A stretch of DNA of 64,000 nt from Gemmatimonadota bacterium (GTDB lineage: Bacteria; Gemmatimonadota; Gemmatimonadetes; Gemmatimonadales; Gemmatimonadaceae), in assembly GCA_016719105.1 (NCBI GenBank), contig JADKAQ010000017.1, positions 124,001-188,000 of the forward strand. Reading direction: 5' to 3'. Positions 43,000-51,020 of this stretch are shown one piece after another. Made by a program: the position numbers and the translations under genes. The notes under the pieces were generated by a model. That model was given only the letters and a program-made list of their open reading frames with translations, was not told the origin of the DNA and ran no database searches. Position 1 is the stretch's first letter, and every line of letters starts with the position of its first letter.

Positions 43000-43349
43000 G
43001 CACGCACTCCTGAAGGCGGGGTCACGGTTCCGGCACTCGCCGGCGCTCGCGGAGGGGGCGACCTGTCGGGGCACCGTGTGGGCGACCTGGAGGCGCTGCT
43101 CTGCGGGGCGGATACACTGCTGAGTGGGAGTGTCGGCAGCGGTCGACGGAACTTTAGCGATCCCCGAAAAACCGCGATTCGGGAGGGCCGCCGGCCGCTG
43201 CGGTGCGGAGGGAGGACCAAATCGGGGAATCCCCGAGGTTGTTGCGGACTTTTCAATTGCGGGCGTCGCTGACGAGCACGACCGTCCACTCACGAAGGAT
43301 TCCGTCACGACGCACGGATCCGATCCGTGCCGAACGCCTGAGTGAATTG
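43000..43349. promoter_or_regulatory. Divergent intergenic region of about 350 bp with palindromes
   Basis: It separates the small rod-like gene (minus) from an unknown plus-strand gene. It contains two near-perfect palindromes: TCGGGGA-A-TCCCCGA at 43222-43236 and GCACGGATC-C-GATCCGTGC at 43312-43330. It is less GC-rich than the surroundings around 43245-43260 (ACTTTTCAATTG), suiting a promoter. No coding frame is convincing. Confidence 0.45.
43312..43330. promoter_or_regulatory. 19-bp palindrome, operator candidate
   Basis: Nine-base perfect arms around one base, 19 bp upstream of the ATG at 43350. Suitable for a dimeric regulator binding over the start region of the unknown gene. Confidence 0.4.
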
Positions 43350-43778
43350 ATGCCGTATGCACTGCAGATAAATGCGACGCTTCGATTGGCCGTCACCCGC
43401 GTAGACGGTGCGCTGTCGAGCGAGGACCTCCGCCGGCATGAACATGAGCTGCGGCATTCGCCCGACTTCGAGCCCAGCCTGCGTCAGCTCATCGACTTCC
43501 GACAGCTCACCTCCCTCGAGGTGACGGCGCGCGATATCCGCGACGCCGCAAGCGCGCAACCGTTCACCGGTGGGGCGATGCGCGTCTTCGTCATCACCAC
43601 CGACGAGATCTTCGGGATGGCGCGCATGTATCAGATCCTGACCGAGGACACTCCGCACGACCTGCACCTGGTGCGTGACATCGACGAGGCGTTCTCACTG
43701 CTCGGGATCGAGCCGGGGAGCGACCGATGGGAAGAGGTGACGGACTTCCTGGACGGGCACGTCGTCCGCAGCGCGTGA
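43350..43778 (+). CDS. Uncharacterised protein, possibly SpoIIAA/STAS-like
   Basis: 142 residues from the ATG at 43350. Pattern: an N-terminal strand pair (MPYALQINATLRLAVTRVDG), a helix (SSEDLRRHEHELRHSPDF), QLIDFRQLTSLEVTARDIRD, a strand VFVITTDEIFGMARMYQIL and a C-terminal helix (VRDIDEAFSLLGIEPGSDRW). This alternation and the RQLIDFRQL segment resemble SpoIIAA-like proteins that bear a STAS/SEC14-type fold, but I see no phosphorylation site. Two palindromes lie upstream. It may be regulated with the divergent rod-like gene. Confidence 0.5.
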   Translation: MPYALQINATLRLAVTRVDGALSSEDLRRHEHELRHSPDFEPSLRQLIDFRQLTSLEVTARDIRDAASAQPFTGGAMRVFVITTDEIFGMARMYQILTEDTPHDLHLVRDIDEAFSLLGIEPGSDRWEEVTDFLDGHVVRSA

Positions 43779-43890
43779 ACCGACAGGGCATATCACGGCG
43801 TTGATACTCGTGTGCGTCAGGCGGCGGAGGTCTCTCGCTCGCCCGGCGGCGCCGTGTTGTCGTGCCCCACCGCCTCGTCCCCTGTTAGCC

Positions 43891-44061
43891 GTGCCGCGTC
43901 CCAATCGCGCTCGCCCGCCCTCGCAGCGCCCAACCCGCATCTGCGCCAGCTGTGGCCGGCCGTTCACCTGGCGAAAGAAGTGGGCGCGCGACTGGGAGCA
44001 GGTGAAGTATTGCAGCGACGGCTGTCGCCTCACGCAGGGGCGAGCGTCCGCCCCTCGATGA
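43891..44061 (+). CDS. DUF2256 small zinc-ribbon-like protein
   Basis: 56 residues from the GTG at 43891 (MPRPNRARPPS); the frame is open to 43801 but the added residues are low-complexity. The core matches DUF2256: ICASCGRPFTWRKKWARDWE then QVKYCSDGCR, with four Cys in a CxxC...CxxxC arrangement that could bind zinc. Function of the family is unknown; it is often encoded beside photolyase-like or redox genes, neither of which is seen here. Its 3' end overlaps that of the convergent patatin gene by 32 bp. Confidence 0.75.
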   Translation: MPRPNRARPPSQRPTRICASCGRPFTWRKKWARDWEQVKYCSDGCRLTQGRASAPR

Positions 44062-45208
44062 ACGCGGCGATGCGGGAGTGCTGCCGTTCCGCATCCTCCT
44101 CGCCCAACGCGATCACGCGTTTCAGGAAGTCCTCCTGGAACATGAGGAGCGAGAGGATGTCGGGGCTCGCCGATTTGCGCGTGCCGAGTCCTCGCGTCAG
44201 GAATCGAAAGACGCGTGGCAGTCGCGGCTCGTACTCCCGGGCCAGCTGTCCCAGGTCGACCGACGGGCGCAGGACGAGGATGTCGACCACGCGCATCCCG
44301 TCGCGCTGCTCGGGCGGCACTCGCTGCACGAGGTCGTTGATCATGTTCGTTCGCACCACGTCCTGGTCGATGACGTCGAGGAAGACGGCGTTGTAGAGCG
44401 TGCCGAGGATCTGCGCCGGCGGCGGATAGGCCGGGAGTTCGGTCGGTACGGGGCGCCGGCGCGAGGCGTCGCTGCGCGTGGAGATGGTCAGGATGCGCGA
44501 CGCCCCGAGGTGCAGCGCCGGCGAGAGCGGCGCCGTGAGGCGCATCCCGCCGTCGCCGTACCATTCGTGCTCCACGCGCTCGGCGGGAAAGAAGATCGGC
44601 AGCGCTGCCGACGCCATGACGTGATCGATGCCTAACCGTGCGATGACGCTGCGGCGCTGCGGGCGCTCCCACATCAGGGGGCGTCGCCCCTCGACCCAGG
44701 TCACGGATTGTCCGGTGGTATAGCTCGTCGCACTGAGCGCCGCGGCCTGAAGCGTCCCGCGCTCCAGATTGTACCGGATCCCCGGAAGTGCCCCGGTCTC
44801 GTCCCGTTCGAGTGTGCGTTCGAGGAAGTCGCGCAGCGGCGCCGTGTCGACCATCCCGCGCACCCGTTCGCGTTCCGATGGATCGCCCGACATGAGCCCA
44901 TAGCCCGAGCGAATGACCCCCGTGAGCAGCGAGCGCGCGTCCACGCGATACACCTGCTCGGGCGACATCGCCAGCCAGTGCCTGACGAGTTGCTCGGTGG
45001 ACTCGGCGAAGGTGCCGCGGTGCGACGCGAGGTGCACCGTGTTGATCGCCCCGGCCGAGACGCCGACCAGGATGGGGAGCTGCAACTGTGGATAGTGGCG
45101 CGCGATGGCGCGCAGCAGCCCCGCCTGGTACGCGCCGCGCGCGCCACCGCCGCCGAGCACGAGGGCCAGGCCGTCGGTGACCGGGGTTGGGCGCAATGGG
45201 GTGGACAT
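44030..45208 (-). CDS. Patatin-like phospholipase
   Basis: 392 residues. The patatin domain has the oxyanion loop LALVLGGGGARGAYQAGLLR, nucleophile Ser in VGVSAGAINTVHLA (GxSxG) and the dyad Asp in HEWYGDGGMRL (DGG). MASAALPIFFPAERV precedes the Asp, as usual. The C-terminal 120 residues (about 270-392) form an extra domain with VVDILVLRPSVDLGQLAREY, as in RssA/NTE-type relatives. No signal peptide, so it likely acts on membrane phospholipids from the cytoplasmic side. It is divergent from the TonB-dependent receptor gene, with 144 bp between starts, and its 3' end overlaps the DUF2256 gene. Confidence 0.9.
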   Translation of the reverse strand: MSTPLRPTPVTDGLALVLGGGGARGAYQAGLLRAIARHYPQLQLPILVGVSAGAINTVHLASHRGTFAESTEQLVRHWLAMSPEQVYRVDARSLLTGVIRSGYGLMSGDPSERERVRGMVDTAPLRDFLERTLERDETGALPGIRYNLERGTLQAAALSATSYTTGQSVTWVEGRRPLMWERPQRRSVIARLGIDHVMASAALPIFFPAERVEHEWYGDGGMRLTAPLSPALHLGASRILTISTRSDASRRRPVPTELPAYPPPAQILGTLYNAVFLDVIDQDVVRTNMINDLVQRVPPEQRDGMRVVDILVLRPSVDLGQLAREYEPRLPRVFRFLTRGLGTRKSASPDILSLLMFQEDFLKRVIALGEEDAERQHSRIAAFIEGRTLAPA

Positions 45209-45352
45209 GGGGACGCTCCTCGAAAGTATCCCGCTTCGTGCCGACGTCGTTACCGGAGTGCAGGCCGCGGTGCGACCAAGGCGTTACGTGCGACCGAGAG
45301 CTTCGCTGGTGTCACGGGCAACGGCGCCCGTGCTCTTCACCTCGGAGCCTTC

Positions 45353-47761
45353 ATGACGTCCGTCTCATGTTCGCCGCACGCGCACGAGTACGCCAGCGCA
45401 TCTCGTGACGGGGCCATCGCCCCGCGCGCGCGACTCGTGGTATCCCCCCTGCTCGTCGCCCGGGCGCTGGCCCTTGCCCTGGTCACCGTCGCCCCCCTGC
45501 AGGCCCAGCGCGCCGACTCCACGTCGCGCGATTCCACCCGCGTGCTGCGCACCATCGAGGTCCGTGGCTCCGCCACCGGGCTCGGGCAGGTGCGCGCCGG
45601 GAACGCCATCTCCAAGCTCGACGTGCAGCTCGCGCCGTCGGGGACCTCGCCGCTCAAGGCCATCGAGCGGCTTCCCGGGGTCAACATGCAGGGGGCCGAT
45701 CCCTTCGGCCTCTATGAATGGGCGACGCGCATCACCATGCGCGGCTTCCAGTCGTCGCAGGTCGGGCAGACCTTCGACGGGATCACGCTGGGCGACATGT
45801 CGTACGGCAACTTCAACGGCCTCAACGTCGGGCGCGCCGTCGACTCCGACAACCTGTCGGACGCGACGGTCACGCAGGGCGGCAGCGCGTTAGGCACCGC
45901 ATCGAGCAACAACCTGGGGGGCGTGGTGCAGTACACGAGCGTCGACCCCTCCAACACGCGCGGCGTCTCGCTGCGACAGATGGTGGGGGCGTCCAGCGCC
46001 CGTCGCTCGTCGCTCAAGTTCGAGTCCGGGCTCCTCTCCAGCGGGAGCACGGCGTTCAAGAGCTACCTGAGCTTCTCGCGCTACGACACCGACAAGTGGA
46101 AGGGGTCGGGCGAACGCTTCTCGCCGGCGCGCTCAGGGCTCTTCGCGCAGAACGGGCTCGTGGGCGGCGCGGGGGAGCAGTGGATGGACCAGGTGAACTG
46201 GAAGGCGCAGCTCCTTCGCGGGGCGCACAAGTTCACCGCCTACTACAACTTCGCCGACAAGACCGAGTCCGACTACACCGACCTCACCCTGGCGCGCTTC
46301 AACCAGTCCGGGCGCGATTGGGACCAGTTCGCCAGCTGGGACGCGGCCAAGGTGGCCGCCACGTCGAGCAACCCGGACCAGGCGTACTTCCACTCGGCGC
46401 AGGGCGCCCGTCGCGACCACCTGGCCTACCTCTCGGCCGACTTCCAGCTGAACGATCGCGCATTGGTGAGCCTCAAGCCGTACCTGCACACGAACGTTGG
46501 CGCCGGCGACTGGCACGCCCCCAACTACGGCTCGACTGCCTTCTCGCCGGACCCCATCTACTTCCGCCAGACCATCTACGACACGCGGCGCATGGGCGTC
46601 CTGGCGCGCGGTCGCTTCCAGTTTGGCGGGAACGACCTCGAGGTCGGTGGGTGGCTGGAACAGAACGAAGCCAACATCACGCGCAAGGCGTGGCGCATGA
46701 AGAACTACGCCAGCAGCCCGGTCGTGGACTTCTCGAACGTGCTGGCGCAGTTCTTCGATCGCACCGGCGACATCTCGACGCGCACGCTCTACGTGCAGAA
46801 CACCAACACCTTCGCCGGCGAGCGGCTCAAGGTGTCGTATGGCGTGAAGTACCTCTCCATCGGCGCCGACTTCACCAACAACGGCAAGACCGACGCGGCC
46901 GCCAAGCTGTTCGGCGACCCGACGCGTCCCAACGTCTCGATCCCGACCGACGGTGGGCTGCTGCCGCAGGTGGGGCTCGTCTGGTCGGCTGATCGCGACT
47001 GGCAGTTCTTCGGCAACTTCTCGCAGAACGTGAACGCGTATCCGTACTCGCCGCAGAGCGGTGTGTACAACACCAACGCGACGGCCTTCGACTTCTTCAA
47101 GGACAACACCAAGCCCGAGAAGGCGACGACCATCGAGGGTGGGGTGCGCATGCGCAAGGAGCGCGTCGAGGCGTCGCTGGGGCTGTACACCATCGACTAC
47201 AACAACCGCCTCATCGGCGTGGCGGTCTGTCCGCTGACCGCCACCTGCGTCTCGTCGTTCGCCAATGTGGGCGGCGTGTCCACGCGTGGCGCCGAGGCGT
47301 TGCTCTCCTTCCGCCTGGCGGACGGCCTGAGCTGGGTCAACTCGGCGGCGTTCAACGACAGCAAGATCGACAACGACTACAAGAGCGGGACGACGACGGT
47401 CGCCTCGTCAGGCAAGACGGTGGTCGATGCCCCCAAGGTCCTCGCCAACAGCTCGCTGCGCCTCACCCGCGGCGGCGTGCTCGGCTCGCTCAGCGCCCGC
47501 CACGTGGGGAAGCGTTACTTCAGCATCCTGAACGACATCGCGGCGCCGTCGTACACGACGCTCGACATGTCGGCCGGCTACACGTTCAAGCGGGTCGGGG
47601 CGCTCAAGGGGCTCTCGATCCAGATGAGCGCGATGAACCTCCTGGATGAGAAGTACATCGCGACCGTCGGCACCGGCGGCTTCTCGGTGAGCGGCGACCT
47701 GGAGACCCTGATGGCCGGCTCGAAGCGTCTCGTCTTCCTGACGGTCGGCACCTCGTTCTAG
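45353..47761 (+). CDS. TonB-dependent outer-membrane receptor
   Basis: 802 residues from the ATG at 45353. A signal peptide (LVARALALALVTVAPLQAQ) is preceded by an unusually long 30-residue hydrophilic N-terminus. The plug domain follows (RTIEVRGSATGLGQVRAGNA, ERLPGVNMQGADPFGLYEWA, ITMRGFQSSQVGQTFDGITL, NNLGGVVQYTS). The beta-barrel takes the rest, with many aromatic-ended strands (KFTAYYNFADKTESDYTDL, WQFFGNFSQNVNAYPYSP) and a final SKRLVFLTVGTSF ending in Phe, as outer-membrane barrels do. It imports a scarce nutrient (siderophore, sugar or cobalamin type; not readable) using TonB, perhaps the protein at 39671. No ligand-specific neighbour is present. Confidence 0.93.
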   Translation: MTSVSCSPHAHEYASASRDGAIAPRARLVVSPLLVARALALALVTVAPLQAQRADSTSRDSTRVLRTIEVRGSATGLGQVRAGNAISKLDVQLAPSGTSPLKAIERLPGVNMQGADPFGLYEWATRITMRGFQSSQVGQTFDGITLGDMSYGNFNGLNVGRAVDSDNLSDATVTQGGSALGTASSNNLGGVVQYTSVDPSNTRGVSLRQMVGASSARRSSLKFESGLLSSGSTAFKSYLSFSRYDTDKWKGSGERFSPARSGLFAQNGLVGGAGEQWMDQVNWKAQLLRGAHKFTAYYNFADKTESDYTDLTLARFNQSGRDWDQFASWDAAKVAATSSNPDQAYFHSAQGARRDHLAYLSADFQLNDRALVSLKPYLHTNVGAGDWHAPNYGSTAFSPDPIYFRQTIYDTRRMGVLARGRFQFGGNDLEVGGWLEQNEANITRKAWRMKNYASSPVVDFSNVLAQFFDRTGDISTRTLYVQNTNTFAGERLKVSYGVKYLSIGADFTNNGKTDAAAKLFGDPTRPNVSIPTDGGLLPQVGLVWSADRDWQFFGNFSQNVNAYPYSPQSGVYNTNATAFDFFKDNTKPEKATTIEGGVRMRKERVEASLGLYTIDYNNRLIGVAVCPLTATCVSSFANVGGVSTRGAEALLSFRLADGLSWVNSAAFNDSKIDNDYKSGTTTVASSGKTVVDAPKVLANSSLRLTRGGVLGSLSARHVGKRYFSILNDIAAPSYTTLDMSAGYTFKRVGALKGLSIQMSAMNLLDEKYIATVGTGGFSVSGDLETLMAGSKRLVFLTVGTSF

Positions 47762-47799
47762 GCTGGACCGGCGCAGGGCGGCCGTTTCACGAAGCAAGA

Positions 47800-47897
47800 C
47801 ACGGGGGTTCACGAGGGGAACACGGGGCTTCACGGAGAAGAGCGCGTTAGGCTGTCGTCCTCCGTGAACCCCCATGTGACCCCCGTGGACCTCCGTG
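47800..47897. repeat. 38-bp imperfect inverted repeat between convergent genes
   Basis: Left arm 47800-47837 and right arm 47860-47897 are 38 nt each and pair with about eight mismatches. Each arm is itself two related units of about 19 bp built on CACGGGGxTTCACGxxG. The element lies between the convergent receptor and MATE genes and may terminate both. Its design (tandem units arranged as an inverted pair) resembles the element at 5004-5120, with a different unit sequence. Confidence 0.75.
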
Positions 47898-47953
47898 TCG
47901 AGCGTTAGTAGTTGTCGTGGCAGCGGCCGTCACTCGCATCCCGTCTTGCAGGA

Positions 47954-49420
47954 CTACACGTGCTTCAACTTCCAGCTCCCGCGCCTGAACAGGATCGCAC
48001 TGACCACCGCCAGCGTCCCGTACGCGATGGCCACCGCCAGGAAGACGCCGTGCGGTCCCAGCTTCAGGTGCAAGGCGAGCGCCCAGGCGAGGGGGATCTC
48101 CCAGAACCAGAAGCAGCCGAGGTTCACCAGCGTCGGCGTCCAGGTGTCGCCGGCGCCGTTGAACGCCTGCGTGAGGACCATCCCGTACGCATAGAAGACG
48201 AATCCGCCCGACACGAGGCGCAGCGCGTCGACGGCATAGCGCGCGACGCCGGCGTCCTGCGTGAAGAGGGCCACGATCTGTGGCGCCAGGATGATGAACA
48301 GCGCCTCGACGATCCCGAGGAAGACGACGTTGTACCGCCCCGCGATCCAGACCGCCTTCTCGGCACGATCGGGTTTCCCCGCGCCTAACGCCTGCCCCAC
48401 CATGGTGGCCGCCGCGTTGCTCATCCCCCATGAGGGGAGGAGGGCGAAGGTGACGACGCGCATGGCGATGGTGTAGCCCGCAAGCGCCTCGCTCCCGAAC
48501 CCCGAGAGGACGCGGATGAGCAGGACCCAGCTCGCCATCCCGATGAAGATCTGGAACGTCCCCGCCGCCGAGAGGCGGATCATGCGCCACATCAGCACCG
48601 GCTCGATGCGCAGGTAGCGCGCGGAGAGGTGCACGCGTCCCCCGGGACGCAGGAGGCGGGAGAGCGCGTAGAGCGCCCCCGTCCCGCGCCCGATCGTCGT
48701 CGCGACCGCCGCGCCGGTCACCCCCATCTCGGGAAAGGGGCCGAGCCCGAAAATGAGGCAGGGGCCGAGGGCGATGTTGATCGCGTTGGCCAGCCAGAGC
48801 GTGCGCATGGCGATGGCCGCGTCGCCCGCACCACGGAAGATCGCGTTGAGCAGGAAGAGCATGAGGACGCTCGCGTTGCCGCCGAGCATCACGCGGGTGA
48901 AGTTGCTCCCCGTGGCGATGACCGCGGGCTCGGCCCCCATCAGTGCCAGCAGCTGCGGGGCAAGGACCGCCCCGGCCACGCCTAACGTGACCGACAGGAA
49001 GGCGCCGAGCCAGATGGCCTGCATCGCCGCGCGCGAGGCGCCCACGGGATCGTGCTCGCCGATGCGGCGCGAGACCATGGCGGTGGCGCCGATGCCCAAG
49101 CCCATGGCCAAGGTGTAGACGAGCGTCAGCATCGACTCGGTGAGGCCGACGGTCGCGATGGCCTGCGGGCCGAGCCGGGAGACGAAGAAGACGTCGACGA
49201 CGGCGAAGATGCTCTCCATCGACATCTCGAGGACCATCGGGATGGCGAGGATGAGGATCGCCTGCCCGGTGGCGCCCTTCGTGTAGTCGATGTGCGTGCC
49301 GCGCAGCGCGTCGCGGATCAGCGCCCAGGTCGATCGCCCGGGGGCGAGAACGAGGGCGTCGCCGGACGACGTCGCGCTGGCTGCCGACGTATCGGCCGGT
49401 GGCGGTGACTGTTCTGGCAT
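47954..49420 (-). CDS. MATE-family multidrug/cation efflux transporter
   Basis: 488 residues from the ATG at 49420. Twelve membrane segments in two six-helix halves are apparent, starting at ILILAIPMVLEMSMESIFAV and ending near GVFLAVAIAYGTLAVVSAIL. MATE hallmarks: DVFFVSRLGPQAIATVGLTE in helix 1-2, MGLGIGATAMVSRRIGEHDP, LNAIFRGAGDAAIAMRTLWL and the second-half counterparts SNAAATMVGQALGAGKPDRA and QAFNGAGDTWTPTLVNLGCF. It uses a Na+ or H+ gradient to expel cationic drugs. The first 40 residues are a hydrophilic Pro/Ser/Ala extension. It is divergent from the ferredoxin-like gene; the open frame upstream of 49420 is antisense overlap. Confidence 0.93.
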   Translation of the reverse strand: MPEQSPPPADTSAASATSSGDALVLAPGRSTWALIRDALRGTHIDYTKGATGQAILILAIPMVLEMSMESIFAVVDVFFVSRLGPQAIATVGLTESMLTLVYTLAMGLGIGATAMVSRRIGEHDPVGASRAAMQAIWLGAFLSVTLGVAGAVLAPQLLALMGAEPAVIATGSNFTRVMLGGNASVLMLFLLNAIFRGAGDAAIAMRTLWLANAINIALGPCLIFGLGPFPEMGVTGAAVATTIGRGTGALYALSRLLRPGGRVHLSARYLRIEPVLMWRMIRLSAAGTFQIFIGMASWVLLIRVLSGFGSEALAGYTIAMRVVTFALLPSWGMSNAAATMVGQALGAGKPDRAEKAVWIAGRYNVVFLGIVEALFIILAPQIVALFTQDAGVARYAVDALRLVSGGFVFYAYGMVLTQAFNGAGDTWTPTLVNLGCFWFWEIPLAWALALHLKLGPHGVFLAVAIAYGTLAVVSAILFRRGSWKLKHV

Positions 49421-49565
49421 GGCTGGTGGCGTCTGTTGGCCAGACCCTGCGCGGGAAAGCGCCGTCACATTCCGCGGGTCGCGGCACCATCGGCAACCTA
49501 CGCCGATTCGCGTCGGGGGAACTCCTTCTCGACAGTCGTGCGCGCCGTCGCCATTCTCCGCGACC

Positions 49566-50582
49566 ATGACGCGCGTCCACGCCCCCAGTCCCAGCCACCC
49601 GTGGCATCTGCTCCAGGGGGCGATGCTGCTCGCGACGCTGGCCTTTCTCGTGGCCGTCTGGTTGAGCCCGGAGCCGTCGCTCTCGCTCTTTTGGGGCGTG
49701 GTGGTCCCCCTCCTCCCGTTCAGCTTCCTCGTCACTCCATTGCTATGGCGGGGCGTGTGTCCGCTCGCCACGCTCAACATGCTGGCAAACACCCCGGGGG
49801 GGCGGCGCCTCCCGTCGCGTGTCTCGCGATGGGCCGGCGCTCCGGCGATGCTCGCGCTCTTCGTGCTCGTCCCCGCGCGTCACTTCGCCTTCAACGTGCG
49901 TGGCGAGGCGCTGGCCCTACTCGTGGTCGGGGCGGCCGTGGCGGCGGTGGTCCTCGGACGCCGCTACGAGGCGCGCGCCGGCTTCTGCAACTACCTCTGC
50001 CCGGTGCTCCCCGTCGAGCAGCTCTACGGACTGCAACCGTCGATCGCCGTCGACAACCCGCGTTGCGCCACCTGCAGCGCCTGCACCCCGCGTGGGTGCC
50101 TCGACAACGCCCGGAGCAAGGCGGTCGCGCAGCTCCTCGGTCCCGCACGGCGGGGGCGTGGGTGGCTGCTCTCGGCGTTTGGGCTCTTCGCCATCGCCTT
50201 CCCGGGATTCGTCTACGGCTACTTCAACGTCAGCGACGCCGAGGCGTCGGCGGCGTGGACGATCTATGCGCACATGCTCGAACACGCACTCCAGAGCGCG
50301 GCGCTGTTCGGCACGTTGATCTTCATCTCCGGTGCGACGGCGGCGCTTGCCCTCCCGCTGCTCTCGGCGATCGCGGCGGGGACGTACTACTGGTATGCGG
50401 TCCCGGTGATCCTCAAGGCGCTCCACGTGCTGTCGCCAGCGGCGACGCTGGGCGGTCGGGTGGTCGTCGCCGTCTTCCTCGCCTGGTGGCTGCAGCGTGC
50501 GCTGCGGCTGACGGCGCGCGAGGCGCGAACGACCGGCACGCCGGAGTCGTCGCGCGAACTGCCCACGCTCGTCGTCGACTGA
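49566..50582 (+). CDS. Membrane-bound polyferredoxin-like protein (NapH/NosR-related)
   Basis: 338 residues from the ATG at 49566. Membrane segments alternate with cysteine motifs: LLATLAFLVAVWLSPEPSLS, LFWGVVVPLLPFSFLVTPLL, LLVVGAAVAAVVLGRRYEAR, then GFCNYLCPVLPVEQLYGL, the motif CATCSACTPRGCLDN (CxxCxxCxxxxC, one 4Fe-4S site) and GWLLSAFGLFAIAFPGFVYG, IFISGATAALALPLLSAIAA, ending with VAVFLAWWLQRAL. The GxCxxxCP and CxxC arrangement is that of NapH/CcoG-type electron-transfer proteins. It may pass electrons across the membrane to an unknown partner. There is no ferredoxin or oxidoreductase next door. It is convergent with ridA. Confidence 0.75.
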   Translation: MTRVHAPSPSHPWHLLQGAMLLATLAFLVAVWLSPEPSLSLFWGVVVPLLPFSFLVTPLLWRGVCPLATLNMLANTPGGRRLPSRVSRWAGAPAMLALFVLVPARHFAFNVRGEALALLVVGAAVAAVVLGRRYEARAGFCNYLCPVLPVEQLYGLQPSIAVDNPRCATCSACTPRGCLDNARSKAVAQLLGPARRGRGWLLSAFGLFAIAFPGFVYGYFNVSDAEASAAWTIYAHMLEHALQSAALFGTLIFISGATAALALPLLSAIAAGTYYWYAVPVILKALHVLSPAATLGGRVVVAVFLAWWLQRALRLTAREARTTGTPESSRELPTLVVD

Positions 50583-50597
50583 GGCGTCGCCGAGCGG

Positions 50598-51017
50598 TCA
50601 GTCGGGGATGACCGCCGTCGCTTCGATCTCGACCTTGGCGCGCGGCTCGACCAGACCGGCGACGATCACCACCGCCATCGCCGGGAAGTGGCGCCCCACG
50701 ATCTCTCGATAGGCACGCCCCACCTCGCGCAGCGCCGCCGTGTACTCGTCGCGGCTGGTGACGTACCACGTGAGGCGCACGAGGTGCTCTCCCGAGGCGC
50801 CGGCGGCCGCGAGCACTGCCATCACGTTGCGAAAGGCCTGCGCACACTGTGTCGCGAAGTCATCGCTCTGGAACTGCATGGTGACGGGGTCCCACCCGAT
50901 CTGTCCGGCGGTCACCACCAGGCGTCCGCGCGCCGTCATGCCGTCCGAATAGCCTGAGGGGCGCGGCCAACCGGGGGTGGCGAGCGGGGAGGGGAGCGCG
51001 CCTTCGCGTTCGGCCAC
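50598..51017 (-). CDS. RidA-family enamine/imine deaminase
   Basis: 139 residues from GTG at 51017, just 3 bp after the ligase stop. RidA/YjgF fold: LVVTAGQIGWDPVTMQFQSD, FATQCAQAFRNVMAVLAAAG, VRLTWYVTSRDEYTAALREV, HFPAMAVVIVAGLVEPRAKV and EIEATAVIPD, with the substrate-binding Arg in EPRAKVEIEA. RidA proteins hydrolyse reactive enamine/imine intermediates. As last gene of an anthranilate-type operon, a natural substrate would be the 2-amino-5-oxo-cyclohexene-carboxyl-CoA product of the upstream monooxygenase/reductase or a later imine. That substrate is inference. Confidence 0.88.
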   Translation of the reverse strand: MAEREGALPSPLATPGWPRPSGYSDGMTARGRLVVTAGQIGWDPVTMQFQSDDFATQCAQAFRNVMAVLAAAGASGEHLVRLTWYVTSRDEYTAALREVGRAYREIVGRHFPAMAVVIVAGLVEPRAKVEIEATAVIPD

Positions 51018-51020
51018 GGG

